Source of the DNA: CAVQRC01 sp963715045
GTDB taxonomy: Bacteria > Planctomycetota > Planctomycetia > Pirellulales > Lacipirellulaceae
Reading direction: 5' to 3'
Length of the DNA: 64,000 nt
Assembly (NCBI GenBank): GCA_963715045.1
Contig: CAVQRC010000043.1
Coordinates: 59,039 to 123,038 of the forward strand
Numbering within the stretch: position 1 is the stretch's first letter; each line of letters begins with the position of its first letter. Shown here piece after piece: positions 37,821 through 47,795 of the stretch. Below the pieces are notes generated by a model. That model made no database searches. It worked only from the letters and a program-made list of their open reading frames with translations, and had not been told where the DNA came from. The position numbers were made by a program, and so were the translations under genes.

Positions 37821-39306
37821 TCAGCGAGCCTTTAGCACGCGCTGCATATCGGCTCGAATCGACGCCGGGTAGAGATCCGCGGACAATTCGCGGCGAGGTT
37901 TGCCCGAGACCTCCTCGAGCAGCGTCAGCAGGCGGTCGACGATCTTGGGCTCGGCTTCGACTTCGAGTCCTGCCGTGCGAGCCGGCCAGGTCGTGTATCC
38001 TCCGAGCTGATGTTGCTCCGGCGGTGGAATGTAGCCGGCCGCGCCGTTGGCCAGTTCCATGTTGAACGTTACCGGCAGTGGCGACGCGGCTTTGAGTTTC
38101 AGGCCTGTGACCCCGAATACTTCGTTCGGAATTGCCGTAATCCCCAGGTCGCCAATCCGGATCGCCTGCAGCACCAGCTCTTCGGCTGGATGGGCCGCGA
38201 TCCAGGCAGCCTGTTCGGCGTAGACTTCGGTGCGGTTCTGGGGTCGGCGATCGCCTCGGTCGGCGTTGATTTTCTCGGCCCACGCCAGTCGTTCGGGGGT
38301 AGGGGTGCGGCGGTCCAGAGTGAGCCGCGATTCCGCCATGGCCAGGCTGATGTTCCGGCGGTGGACAACGTTCCGGTATGCCTCGAGCGTGATCTCTGCG
38401 AGTTCGCCGGCGTATTTTTCAGCCGTCGTCGGCTGGCGGGGTTCCGCGTAGTCCATCCAGTGCAGATCGCCGCTGGTTCCCTGCGACATCATGGCGACCG
38501 GTGGGTTCGTGTCCGTCGCGCCGTCTGGCTTCGCGAGTTTCTGCGGAAACGAAATTCGAGAAGTATCCCCAGTAGTCCGCGGACACGCCGGAGACGCCGC
38601 CAACGTAGTGCATCGAGTAGTTGGTCAGCAGGCAAATCGGCACGCCGTCGACGGTTCTCACGCTCAGCAGCGAGAGGTCTGAATCAACCGGCCCGGCCGG
38701 TCCCAGGAAGTCGGGATTCTGGTGGCCCGGGTGCATCATCGCGGCCACGGTTCGCTCACCAAAGGGGTCGACATCCAGGCGATCTGGACGGCGAATCCAG
38801 CGGCGGCAATGCGTGTGTCGCGGGGCAGCGACGACTGTCCAGCCTGCTTCCGCAGCCGCCAGCCGCTGGTGGGCGACCGTAATCGCCTCGGCCACGCGGG
38901 GAATCAGAGATTCGGTATAGCGGACGTCACGCCGTGTCCCGAGGCAGTAATTCATCACGCTCGGTGCGGAGTGCGTATGGGTTGCCGCGATCAACATTCG
39001 ATCGCGCGGGATGCCGGTTTCTTCGGCAGCCAGCGCCTTGATCCGATTGCAGACATCACCTGGCATCATGCACGAATCAACGACGGTAATCGCCAAGGAC
39101 TCGCGGCCGTCCGACAGCACAAGACACCGAGCGAACAACGGATCGCTCACACGATCGGAGAGCCTCTCCAGAAATCCGCCGTTGACGATCACCGGCAGCT
39201 CGGTCGGTGAAACATCGATGGCCGCCGCGCCGGCCCGCAGCTCCGCCCGGGCGGTGACCGTGGCGGCAATCATCAGGGTGAGCGCAGCCAGCGTCTGAAG
39301 CTTCAA
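37821..39306 (-). CDS. Second neutral ceramidase-like secreted protein, frameshifted
   Basis: Exported protein of about 490 residues related in fold to the gene at 35803-37269 but quite diverged. A TTG at 39306 gives the signal peptide LQTLAALTLMIAATVTARA; the upstream open frame has no signal character. Family segments are LRAGAAAIDVSPTELPVIVN, LIAATHTHSAPSVMNYCLG, ICLLTNYSMHYVGGVSGVSA, then after a +1 shift near 38545 PPVAMMSQGTSGDLHWMDY and PNEVFGVTGLKLKAASP. The end is normal (ADLYPASIRADMQRVLK). Function beyond the family is unknown. Confidence 0.78.
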
Positions 39307-39399
39307 TCGATACCATTGCCTGGACCTCGTCGTCGGGAACTGGGATTGCGGCGCATTATGACCGCGCCGGGTCTGCCCGGACAACCAATGCCGCGCCGC

Positions 39400-39752
39400 T
39401 ACGTGTATCCAGCCGTGGCGGAGATGTCTCACGCCGGCCGCTGTCGTGCGGCGCGGCTTCTGGCGGCGATGGATTGCGGTCGCTGTTGGCCGGGTCACGG
39501 AGTGCCCCGTCTACGTGTAGTCCCGTCACTCCGTGGCGGGGATGTTGATCCATCGCCGGCTCGCTCGTCGTGGCGGCCGCGGGTTCAAAGCGGCGGAGTC
39601 CTGACAGGTGTTTTCCTGGCGGATGCGGACGCGGTCTGGCCCGTTACGCGTCAAGCCACCTGCCGTTGCAGTGCGGAACGCCGCGGACCTGTCACGGAGT
39701 GCCAGGACTACATAACGTAGTCCGCGTCACTCCGTGGCGGGGATGTAATCGC
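39400..39752 (+). repeat. Diverged REP-like copies
   Basis: Three pieces: a diverged unit about 39400-39515 ending GGTCACGGAGTGCCCCGTCT, a longer unit 39517-39711 from GTAGTCCCGTCACTCCGTGG to GTCACGGAGTGCCAGGACTA, and a 5' part of a third from 39717. They lie between the second ceramidase-like gene and the stop of the SdrD-B protein gene, 8 bases from that stop. The longer unit has a core unlike the 130-bp type. Confidence 0.85.
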
Positions 39753-39759
39753 CGTGCAC

Positions 39760-42276
39760 TCAGCGGTCGGCAGTCGGTCGTCGCAGCACGTGTCCGAGCA
39801 ATTCTCCGGAATCCGGCTCGCTGGCCAGATTGGCATCCAGGGACGCCCGCTTTGGTCGAGCTGTGAAGTCGGCGAGGGCCGCATCGTAGACGGCCACCCG
39901 AAGACGCGTCGACGTTGCCGGCTGAGCCGCCTCGAGCGGCACGTCGGGATTGCGGAATTGACGTTGCCAGATCAGGAAGTCCCTGCCGTCAACGTCGCCG
40001 TCAAAATCGGCGTCGCCATCGGCCTGCGACGCCCCCGAGTCGATCGGGAAACTTGCCTGCCACGCGAGAAAGTCGACACCGTCTACATCGCCGTCCTGAT
40101 CGAAATCGGCCGAGACGTCTGTCGGCTGGTTTCCGAAGTCCAGTCCGTCAACACCCTGGCCCGGTGCCAGTTCGACAAAGTGAGCACCCGACTCCAACGG
40201 GGATAAGGCTAACGATATCGGGAACGTCTGGACAAAGCCCGAGGGAACGACTTCGCGAATGACATGCCGGCCCGGCTCCAGATTCTCGAGCCAGTACAGC
40301 CCGGCCTCGTCAAAGTCGGTTTCGGGAATGTCCCGTATCGTTCGCGTGTGCGGCTCGCCGAAGTCGAGCATCCCGTTGTTGTTGCGGTCGGAATAGATGA
40401 TGACTCCTGCCAGGCCGGGCTCACGACTATTCGCTTGCCCGTCGCCGTTTTCGTCGAGCCACTTTCGCCCCTGGACCGACGACCCGCCCGTCTCGACTCG
40501 CTGGTTGCCGAAGTCGAGTCCTTCGATGGCACCACCGGCAGGTACCAGGACGAAGTGCCCGCCCGGCAACGGGAACGGCACCGCGGCGTCGCTGATGGGA
40601 TAGGTCTGGACGAATCCATCTGGTACGACTTCGCGAACCATGTTCGGGCCGGCCCGCAGCTCTAACCAATACAGGCCCGCTTCGTCAAAGTCAGTGTTCG
40701 GGTTATCGCGCATCGTCAAAGTGTGCGGTTCACCCGGATCCATCACTTCGTTGAAATTGAGATCGGCATAGATCGTCACGCCGGGAAGCCCCGGCTCGTC
40801 CGCTTCCCGCTGGCCATTCCCGTTTCGGTCCAGCCATTTCGTCCCGTGCACGCTGCCCCGTGGCGGTTCGAGTCGACGATTGCCGAAGTCGATTCCATCC
40901 GCGCCGCCGCCCTCATCGAGGATCACGAAGTGGGCACCGCTGCCAGGAAACGGCCCCCCGGAATTCGGATCGAGCGAGGGGAAAGTTTGTGCGAAACCGT
41001 CTGGCACGACCTCGCGAATGATGTGCGGACCGACCGCGAGATTCGTGAGTCGATACAGGCCGGTCTCGTCGAAATCGGTTTCGGGAATGTCGTTCATCGT
41101 CCGCGTCCGCGGCTCACCCGGATCGAGCACCGCGTTGAGGTTTCGATCCGAATAGATGACGACACCCGCGAGCCCTGGCTCTCCGGGATCCTGTTGCCCG
41201 TTGCCGTTGACGTCGAGCCACTTGCGGCCGTGAACCACCTGCTGGCGAATCGGTTGATTGCCGAAATTGGCGTCGTCGAACTGGTTCCCCGAGGGCAACA
41301 CGAGCACGTGGGCTCCATCGTCGGTTGATGGGGGCAGACCGGGACCGCCCCCGGATGGCGTGACAGGCTGTGGAAACGTCTGCACAAAGCCGTCCGGGAC
41401 AACTTCGCGGATCATCAGGAAGCCGGGCTCGAGTTGCCCGAGCCGGTACCGACCGCGCTCGTCCACGTTCGTGTCCGGATCATCTTCCCTGGTCACGGTT
41501 CGCGGCTCACCTTCATCCAATTGGCGGTTGAAATTGAGATCCGCGTAGATGACGACACCGGGCAAGCCTGGTTCCGTCGCTTCCCGCTCTCCGTTGCCGT
41601 TCTCATCAAGCCACTTCAATCCCCCGACGCTCACTGGCTGAAGCCGCTGGTTGCCGAAGTCGAGGCCTTCCACGACGTCGCCAGGTGCGACGACGATGGG
41701 ATAACCTCCCAGCAGCGGTGGCACAGGCGGCACGCCCGGCTCAGGAGCTGGCGGGATGGGTTCCTCTGGAAACGTCTGCAGGTATCCGGCCGGGACCACT
41801 TCACGAATGACCAGCTCACCCGGAGGTAGATCTTTCAGGACGTAAGTGCCCAATTCGTTGGCGACCGTGTTGGGATCGTCGGCTCGCGACCGAGTGAAGG
41901 GCTCATCCGGATCGTGTTCGCGATTCTGGTTGAGGTCCGCATAGATCACGACGCCGGCCAGCCCCGGTTCATCGGAGCCCCGTTGCCTGTCACCGTTGAG
42001 GTCCTCCCATTTCATCCCCGTGACCGTGGCCGTGTCGTTTCCTCCTGCGGTACCCCCGCCGGTGCCGGCATCGAGAACCGCTACGCCGGGCTCGATCGGC
42101 AACCAGTGGCCCGACGAGGTCACTTGAGCAGCGTCCAGCCAGGGCGCGGCGCTCAGCGATGTTGCCGATAACAATCTCCGCGACTCCAGAGATTCCACCC
42201 GCAGTTGGCCGGATCGGTGCGATCCGCTCGGCAAGTGGCAAGCTCTTCGAGCGGGAACGAGACGGACGTGTCGCAT
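39760..42276 (-). CDS. LEPR-XLL surface protein with five SdrD-B repeats
   Basis: Large exported or surface protein, 838 residues. The ATG at 42276 is set by GGAGG nine bases upstream. The N-terminus has a basic leader and the LEPR-XLL-type motif VESLESRRLLSA, a planctomycete marker of large surface proteins. Then come five SdrD B-like domains of about 120 residues, each with KWLDxNGNG, EPGLxGVxIYxDxNxN and a Ca-binding loop, ending GLDFGNQ. The C-terminus has two dockerin-like repeats (DQDGDVDGVDFLAWQ, DFDGDVDGRDFLIWQ) and a 50-residue tail without a PEP-CTERM anchor. Probable role: Ca-stabilised rod or adhesin. REP copies lie just downstream. Confidence 0.85.
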   Translation of the reverse strand: MRHVRLVPARRACHLPSGSHRSGQLRVESLESRRLLSATSLSAAPWLDAAQVTSSGHWLPIEPGVAVLDAGTGGGTAGGNDTATVTGMKWEDLNGDRQRGSDEPGLAGVVIYADLNQNREHDPDEPFTRSRADDPNTVANELGTYVLKDLPPGELVIREVVPAGYLQTFPEEPIPPAPEPGVPPVPPLLGGYPIVVAPGDVVEGLDFGNQRLQPVSVGGLKWLDENGNGEREATEPGLPGVVIYADLNFNRQLDEGEPRTVTREDDPDTNVDERGRYRLGQLEPGFLMIREVVPDGFVQTFPQPVTPSGGGPGLPPSTDDGAHVLVLPSGNQFDDANFGNQPIRQQVVHGRKWLDVNGNGQQDPGEPGLAGVVIYSDRNLNAVLDPGEPRTRTMNDIPETDFDETGLYRLTNLAVGPHIIREVVPDGFAQTFPSLDPNSGGPFPGSGAHFVILDEGGGADGIDFGNRRLEPPRGSVHGTKWLDRNGNGQREADEPGLPGVTIYADLNFNEVMDPGEPHTLTMRDNPNTDFDEAGLYWLELRAGPNMVREVVPDGFVQTYPISDAAVPFPLPGGHFVLVPAGGAIEGLDFGNQRVETGGSSVQGRKWLDENGDGQANSREPGLAGVIIYSDRNNNGMLDFGEPHTRTIRDIPETDFDEAGLYWLENLEPGRHVIREVVPSGFVQTFPISLALSPLESGAHFVELAPGQGVDGLDFGNQPTDVSADFDQDGDVDGVDFLAWQASFPIDSGASQADGDADFDGDVDGRDFLIWQRQFRNPDVPLEAAQPATSTRLRVAVYDAALADFTARPKRASLDANLASEPDSGELLGHVLRRPTADR

Positions 42277-42418
42277 GGCAAGCTTCCTCCGCATTTTGAG
42301 TGCCTGGCCCGGCGGTGGGGGCACCGATTTCCGGTGCCACCATTGTGCGTAAACTATCGCGTTGCCCCGCAGATGCAACGCCCTTTTCGCCGAATCGGAT
42401 CACGAATCGCCAAAGCGT

Positions 42419-43429
42419 TCAGTTCCTGGGCGCGGAATCGAGCGAATCCGGGAACTGGCGGGCGAGAAAGTCGACAATCCGCCAATCCATCCAGCGTCGG
42501 TCCGGATCGTTCGTCTTCCCGGCGATGTACCCCAGGTGCCCTCCGCCCTGGGCGATGTGCAAGTGAATCATTTCGGTCGGCACTTCAGCAAACATGGACA
42601 CAGGAATCAACGGATCGTCGCGCGACGTCAGCAGCAGGGTTGGGATATCGACGAGATGCAACTCGCTCTTCGCGCTGGATCTGGCATAGTAGTCGGCTAC
42701 GCCAGCGAAGCCCCACACGCGGGCCGTATATCGATCGTCGAATTCGCGGAGGCTCTTGGGCAGGCGTTTCCAATCGGGGCGTGGGGCGTGGGGCGTGAAT
42801 TGCAAACGCGTCGCCAGTTGCGACGCTAGAAACTTGACGAACCGCTGCTCGTAGATCCGGTTCTGGGAACGGGCGAGTGCCTGCGAGCCGAGATCCAGAT
42901 CGATGGGTGGGTTGACGGCGATTGCGCAGGCGGGCGGGCGGACACGCCACGTACCGGTCGCCAGCGCTTTGAGCACGATGTTGCCGCTGAGTGAGAAGCC
43001 GACGATGGCCACGGGACTTTCGGGATTGATCCGGGCGATTTCATCGACGGCCGCGACGGCATCGGCGGCAAGGCCGGCGTGATACGGGAGCCGCGCGGCA
43101 TGGATCGCCGCCCCTGAACCGCGATGGTCCATCCGGTACGTCGTGTATCCGCGGGCAACGAGCTTTTCGGCCACGCGGATCATGTAGCCGCTCTGATGGC
43201 AACCACCCAGCCCGTGCATCAACAAAACGGCGGGGCTGTCCGATGCCTGAACCGCGGGCCGGTCTTCATGCAGCACGATCGCGTCGCCGTCTTCGAGCAG
43301 GACCGACCGCGAACAGGTGCCCGCAAGCGGTTTAACGCCAGCGAAGAAGTAACCGCACAGTGTTTGAAGATGCGGTCCGTCCAGTAGTCGCGGCGGATGG
43401 AAAGGGGGGATGTCGGGCAATGTGGACAC
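42419..43429 (-). CDS. YheT/EMB8-type alpha/beta hydrolase
   Basis: Cytoplasmic alpha/beta-hydrolase of 336 residues, of the YheT/ABHD1-3 group. The N-terminus FHPPRLLDGPHLQTLCGYFF is typical of the group. The oxyanion segment is LLMHGLGGCHQSGYM, the MDHRGSG motif follows, the nucleophile elbow is IVGFSLSGN, and the catalytic Asp and His are in TSRDDPLIP and GGGHLGYI. The substrate is unknown; relatives are lipid or acyl esterases. It stands alone on the minus strand between the SdrD-B gene and a lipoprotein gene. Confidence 0.88.
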   Translation of the reverse strand: MSTLPDIPPFHPPRLLDGPHLQTLCGYFFAGVKPLAGTCSRSVLLEDGDAIVLHEDRPAVQASDSPAVLLMHGLGGCHQSGYMIRVAEKLVARGYTTYRMDHRGSGAAIHAARLPYHAGLAADAVAAVDEIARINPESPVAIVGFSLSGNIVLKALATGTWRVRPPACAIAVNPPIDLDLGSQALARSQNRIYEQRFVKFLASQLATRLQFTPHAPRPDWKRLPKSLREFDDRYTARVWGFAGVADYYARSSAKSELHLVDIPTLLLTSRDDPLIPVSMFAEVPTEMIHLHIAQGGGHLGYIAGKTNDPDRRWMDWRIVDFLARQFPDSLDSAPRN

Positions 43430-43520
43430 TCGGACGGTGGGACTGCGAAGTCCGACGTAGCTCCCGCGAGTTGTGCGAGCGTAGCGGGAAGTCGGATGGG
43501 ACTACTGGGGACTACTGGGA

Positions 43521-43943
43521 CTATGGGACTGGTTCGGCATGTAGTTGGAACTTGAAGTCGTGGTTCCCGCGTTCGCTGACTTCGGCTGTCAATTCGGAAC
43601 GCTCGTTGTAACGGGCGGGAATGAAGTTTTCGGCGAGCGGTGAACCCATCAGGATCGGGGTCTTGCCGTCGATCGCGAGGGCCGTGATCTCGACGCGGTG
43701 CGTGCCCTCGCGAAGCCGGGCCGTGAACCGTCCATTACGAATCTTGCCGGCTTCGGGCGCAATCCGGGGATCCTGCGGAGTGAACACGATGTCGCCCGTG
43801 GCAACATCGTCACCCTCGAAAGTGACATGCCCCTGGACATCAAAGAATCGGGGACCTCCAGGGCCGCATCCGGCGAGCACCAGCCAAGACAGGGCGACCA
43901 CCGTGAGCGGGTTGAATTCGGGCATTCGCGGCTTCTGACTCAT
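43521..43943 (-). CDS. Small lipoprotein paired with DUF1559
   Basis: A 140-residue lipoprotein with signal and lipobox VVALSWLVLAGC and a short beta-rich body (GHVTFEGDDVATGDIVFTPQ, RFTARLREGTHRVEITA, ENFIPARYNERSELTAEV). The ending resembles that of the lipoprotein at 30010-30494 (xxIPAxYNxRSExxxxV), so the two are distant paralogues. The start overlaps the stop of the DUF1559 gene by four bases on the same strand, showing translational coupling. Function unknown. Confidence 0.8.
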   Translation of the reverse strand: MSQKPRMPEFNPLTVVALSWLVLAGCGPGGPRFFDVQGHVTFEGDDVATGDIVFTPQDPRIAPEAGKIRNGRFTARLREGTHRVEITALAIDGKTPILMGSPLAENFIPARYNERSELTAEVSERGNHDFKFQLHAEPVP

Positions 43944-44950
43944 GGGGGCGACGAATCCGCTTCTCCGCCGGCCCGGGTTCCCCAGCCGCGGTACACGACC
44001 AGGTCCACCGCCTGGCTGACGAACCTCACCGACCCGTCACACAGCCCCGCGTGCCCGCCGCCAGCGTGGTAGCTTCGCAGCGACTGATTGAGATGGTCAC
44101 TGCCGTTGGACTGACAGGGTGCCAGCGGGCGGTCGATGCACCACGTGCCCCGATCTCCCACCGTCGAATTGGGCGGATACAGAGTAGAAAACAGCGTATT
44201 GCCTTGCAGGGAGTTCCAATAACGGCCCCGCAGATCGTGTCGCTGTCCGCTGCCATCCCCGCCGCCGACCTGCACGCCGACCCCATCGTCGGGGACCAGG
44301 ATCAGTTCGCCCACCAGCAACGTATGGGACGTGCCATCGAGGATTTCTGCAAGCCGCGTGGCGGAGTCGGCGTAGAACACTCCGTCGCGATCCTTCCCGT
44401 CCAGATCGCTGCTCGGATTGAACACGTCGGAACCCGCGCAGGCGACGTGATTACCACTCCAACCCTGCGAGTTTTCCAGACCGCCGCCCGGCGACTCCGA
44501 CCAGCCGCCGGTTATCTGTTTGGGGCTCGCCGGGTCAGTAGGGCACATGAACGTTTCGATCGCCAGCCACCGCTGCGGGGTCCACCAGGTCTTACCACCG
44601 CTGGCAATGTGCTGCTGAAAGATTTCCCACAGCGGTTGCTGCTCGAGGTACGGGAGAATGTCGTGAAACCACACGCGGCGGTCTTTTATCGAGTTGTCGA
44701 GCAGCCCCAGCCGGTAGCTGTGACCGATGGGAAACTGGCTCTGGGCCGCTTCGAATTGCAGCATGGCGAACGACGTCTGTCGCAGATTGGACAAACACTG
44801 CTTCTGCCGCGCCGCTTCCCGGGCTGACTGAATCGCGGGCAGCAGCAACGACACCAGGATGCCGATGATCGCGATCACCACCAGCAATTCGACAAGCGTG
44901 AAGCCCCCGGTCACGCGGCGGCAGGGGGGCGACGGAGATGGATCACGCAT
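43940..44950 (-). CDS. DUF1559 prepilin-like protein
   Basis: A 336-residue DUF1559 protein. The prepilin motif is GGFTLVELLVVIAIIGI, followed by LLLPAIQSAREAARQKQCLS. The C-terminus has SYHAGGGHAGLCDGSVRFVS, the family's H-x8-DGSVRF variant. The ATG at 44950 keeps a short basic leader before the cleavage site; an ATG 10 codons upstream is possible. It forms a coupled pair with the lipoprotein gene that follows it and is divergent from glpK. Confidence 0.88.
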   Translation of the reverse strand: MRDPSPSPPCRRVTGGFTLVELLVVIAIIGILVSLLLPAIQSAREAARQKQCLSNLRQTSFAMLQFEAAQSQFPIGHSYRLGLLDNSIKDRRVWFHDILPYLEQQPLWEIFQQHIASGGKTWWTPQRWLAIETFMCPTDPASPKQITGGWSESPGGGLENSQGWSGNHVACAGSDVFNPSSDLDGKDRDGVFYADSATRLAEILDGTSHTLLVGELILVPDDGVGVQVGGGDGSGQRHDLRGRYWNSLQGNTLFSTLYPPNSTVGDRGTWCIDRPLAPCQSNGSDHLNQSLRSYHAGGGHAGLCDGSVRFVSQAVDLVVYRGWGTRAGGEADSSPP

Positions 44951-45197
44951 TTCACCGAGTCTCGGCCGAAAACACCGCAACAGCCCGCGGAACAGCAGAT
45001 TGCCCGCGAACTGACGAGCTGATATTGTCTGGGCACATTGGCCCTGCGGTCAAGTTCAGGGGGGAAGCAATGGAACGTCTTACAGAACTCGGGTTCAGAT
45101 CTCCCTCGGCCGCGAGACAGAGTATGGAAGACGCGTCTTGCTGCGGCTTCTAATCCTTCCCCTCCGCGGAGTTTCCTTCTCGCACCCAGGAGTTTCG

Positions 45198-46697
45198 ATG
45201 AGCTATGTTCTCGCCCTGGACCAGGGAACGACCAGTTCGCGAGCCATCGTATTTGATCGTGAAGCCACGATCGTCGCGGTCGCTCACCAAGAGTTTCGCC
45301 AGATTTTTCCCGACTCGGGCTGGGTCGAGCACGATCCATTCGAGATCTGGGAAAGTCAGACCGCGGTCATCGAAGCTGCACTTCGGCAACACCAACTGAC
45401 GGCTACGGATATTGCCGCCGTCGGGATCAGCAACCAGCGCGAGACGACCGTCGTCTGGGATCGCCAGACAGGCCGTCCGATCTACAACGCGATCGTGTGG
45501 CAGGATCGCCGCACGGCGGCCGTATGCGCGGAACTGGAGGCCGCGGGGTACGCAGAGACGATTAAAAACAAGACCGGTCTGGTGATCGACCCGTATTTCG
45601 CGGGTACCAAGATCGGCTGGATCCTCGACCACGTGCCGGGTGCTCGCGAGCGGGCCGTAGCCGGCGAGCTTGCTTTCGGCACGATCGATTCCTGGCTGAC
45701 CTATCAGCTCACAGATCGTACGGCCCATGCCACGGACATCAGCAATGCGGCCCGCACGCTCCTCTACAACATTCATACCGAGCAGTGGGACGACGAATTG
45801 CTGTCGATCTTCGCGGTGCCCCGAGAACTGCTCCCCGAGGTACGTTCCTGCTCCGAGGTCGTCGGCGAAATCTCTCAGCCCGCCGTACTGAAAGGCTGTC
45901 TGCTCGCCGGAAGCGTTGGCGATCAGCAGGCGGCCACGATGGGCCAGATGTGCATCGAACCGGGCCTCGCCAAGAACACCTACGGAACTGGCTGCTTCCT
46001 GTTGATGAACACCGGTACCGTGCCCCGCCCTTCAGCAAACAGGCTGCTGACGACGATCGCCTGGAAGCGTGCCCGGGAGACCACGTTCGCCCTCGAGGGC
46101 AGCGTGTTCGTGGGCGGGGCCATCGTGCAGTGGCTCCGCGATGGTCTTGGCTTGATCAAGGCGTCGGAAGAAGTCGAGACGCTCGCCGCCAGCGTACCCG
46201 ATAGCGGCGATGTCGTGATGGTACCGGCACTGGTCGGGCTGGGCGCGCCCTACTGGGATGCGTCCGCCCGAGGAACGATCTTCGGTCTTTCACGGGGCAC
46301 GACCGCGGGGCACCTTGCCAGAGCGGCGCTGGAAGGAATTGCCCTCAGTGTTGCGGATCTGGTGGAAGCGATGGAGTCCGATGCCGGTCAACCACTCGGT
46401 GAACTGCGGGTCGACGGCGGTGCGGCAGCCAACAATCTGTTGCTGCAGTTTCAGGCGGACGTGCTCCAGGCACCCGTGGTCCGTCCGACGACTCTCGAGA
46501 CGACCGCCCTGGGAGCCGCCTACATGGCCGGTCTGGCGACGGGGTACTGGAAATCGCTCGACGAGATCCGAGGCCACTGGAAGATCGATCGCGTCTTCGA
46601 GCCGCAAGCCTCTCGGCAGCAGATGGAAGCCGTGAAGGATCGCTGGAAATCCGCGGTCCAGCGGTCGCTCAACTGGGTGAAGCCCAGCACTTGCTGA
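45198..46697 (+). CDS. glpK: Glycerol kinase
   Basis: Phosphorylates glycerol to glycerol 3-phosphate with ATP in the cytoplasm. The 499 residues match the family length. Start at 45198 with AGGAG six bases upstream, giving MSYVLALDQGTTSSRAIVF. Further signatures are GWVEHDPFEIW, GISNQRETTVVWDRQTGRP, NAIVWQDRR, YFAGTKIGWILD, GTIDSWLTYQLT, GSVGDQQAATMGQ and KNTYGTGCFLLMNTG. glpF follows on the same strand after 147 bases, giving a glycerol uptake and activation unit. Confidence 0.95.
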   Translation: MSYVLALDQGTTSSRAIVFDREATIVAVAHQEFRQIFPDSGWVEHDPFEIWESQTAVIEAALRQHQLTATDIAAVGISNQRETTVVWDRQTGRPIYNAIVWQDRRTAAVCAELEAAGYAETIKNKTGLVIDPYFAGTKIGWILDHVPGARERAVAGELAFGTIDSWLTYQLTDRTAHATDISNAARTLLYNIHTEQWDDELLSIFAVPRELLPEVRSCSEVVGEISQPAVLKGCLLAGSVGDQQAATMGQMCIEPGLAKNTYGTGCFLLMNTGTVPRPSANRLLTTIAWKRARETTFALEGSVFVGGAIVQWLRDGLGLIKASEEVETLAASVPDSGDVVMVPALVGLGAPYWDASARGTIFGLSRGTTAGHLARAALEGIALSVADLVEAMESDAGQPLGELRVDGGAAANNLLLQFQADVLQAPVVRPTTLETTALGAAYMAGLATGYWKSLDEIRGHWKIDRVFEPQASRQQMEAVKDRWKSAVQRSLNWVKPSTC

Positions 46698-46844
46698 GGG
46701 AGCCGCCGATGCGATCCACGTTCGCCAATTTAACGCGTTGCGAAACGCAATCACTTGTTAATGCAGAATCCGGGTTGAAGCACGGCGGTGCGGAACCGCA
46801 ACCAGAACCTGCGCAGCTTGCACACCAGCACAGAGACTCGTGGC

Positions 46845-47586
46845 ATGAACGTCTATCTCGCGGAATTCATCGGGACCACGCTGCTGCTGACACTTGGCGT
46901 CGGAGTCGTGGCCAACGTCGTGTTGAGTCAGACCAAGGGCCACGGCGGCGGCTGGATCGTCATTGCGACCGGCTGGGGTCTGGCGGTGTTTATCGCGGTT
47001 GCCTGCATCGGTGACGTCAGCGGTGGGCACATCAATCCGGCCGTGACCCTGGCCGTGGCGGTCGCTGGCAAGTTCGAGTGGAGCCTCGTGCCTGGCTATC
47101 TTGCCGCGCAGTTCGCCGGTGGATTTGCCGGCGCCCTGTTGGCCTACCTGGCCTATCGACTCCATTTTGCCGCCACCGACGATCAAGCCGCGAAGTTGGG
47201 CGCATTCTCCAACGCTCCCGCCATACGATGCCCCGGATGGAACCTCGTCACCGAGATCGTCGGTACCTTCGTGCTGGTCTACACGGTGCTGCATTTCTCC
47301 GTTCCTGCTTTCGATGGAGACTACCACCAAGATCGGCCTGGGCTCGCTCGGGGCGGTGCCCAGTGGCCTGGTCGTGTTTGCAATCGGCCTGTCCCTTGGC
47401 GGGCCGACCGGCTACGCGATCAACCCCGCCCGTGACCTCTCCCCGCGAGTGTTTCACGCGCTCTGGCCGATCCCGGGTAAGGGAGACAGCGACTGGGGCT
47501 ATGCCTGGATTCCAGTCGTCGGCCCAGTTCTTGGAGGTTTACTCGCCGCGATGGCGTATCTCGGGCTCACCAGAGCATCGGGCTGA
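46845..47586 (+). CDS. glpF: Glycerol facilitator/aquaporin (MIP family), frameshifted
   Basis: Inner-membrane channel for glycerol or water, about 247 residues. The start at 46845 gives MNVYLAEFIGTTLLLTLGVG. Both NPA boxes are present: GGHINPAVTLAVAV and YAINPARDLSPRVF; the Asp after the second one is typical of glycerol-conducting members. A +1 shift around 47295-47330 joins the frame ending FVLVYTVLHF to the frame reading KIGLGSLGAVPSGLVVFAIG. Function is supported by the upstream glpK. The shift is either a base-insertion error or a real defect in loop E's approach. Confidence 0.85.
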
Positions 47587-47795
47587 TCACCACCCGGTCA
47601 CCCCCGACAGGGTGCCCCGCCTCCTCAATCGCCATAAACGGCCCGGCTTATTCAGGCCGCAATTCCCTCCTCCACGCAGCGGATGCACCCCCCGGATGGC
47701 TCACAGGGGCTACTCCGGACCTGAAACTTCTGAAACAATATCTAGGACTCTGTTGGTTTCTCCGCCCCTTGAAAGCTTGTCTCCGGAGCGTTGCC

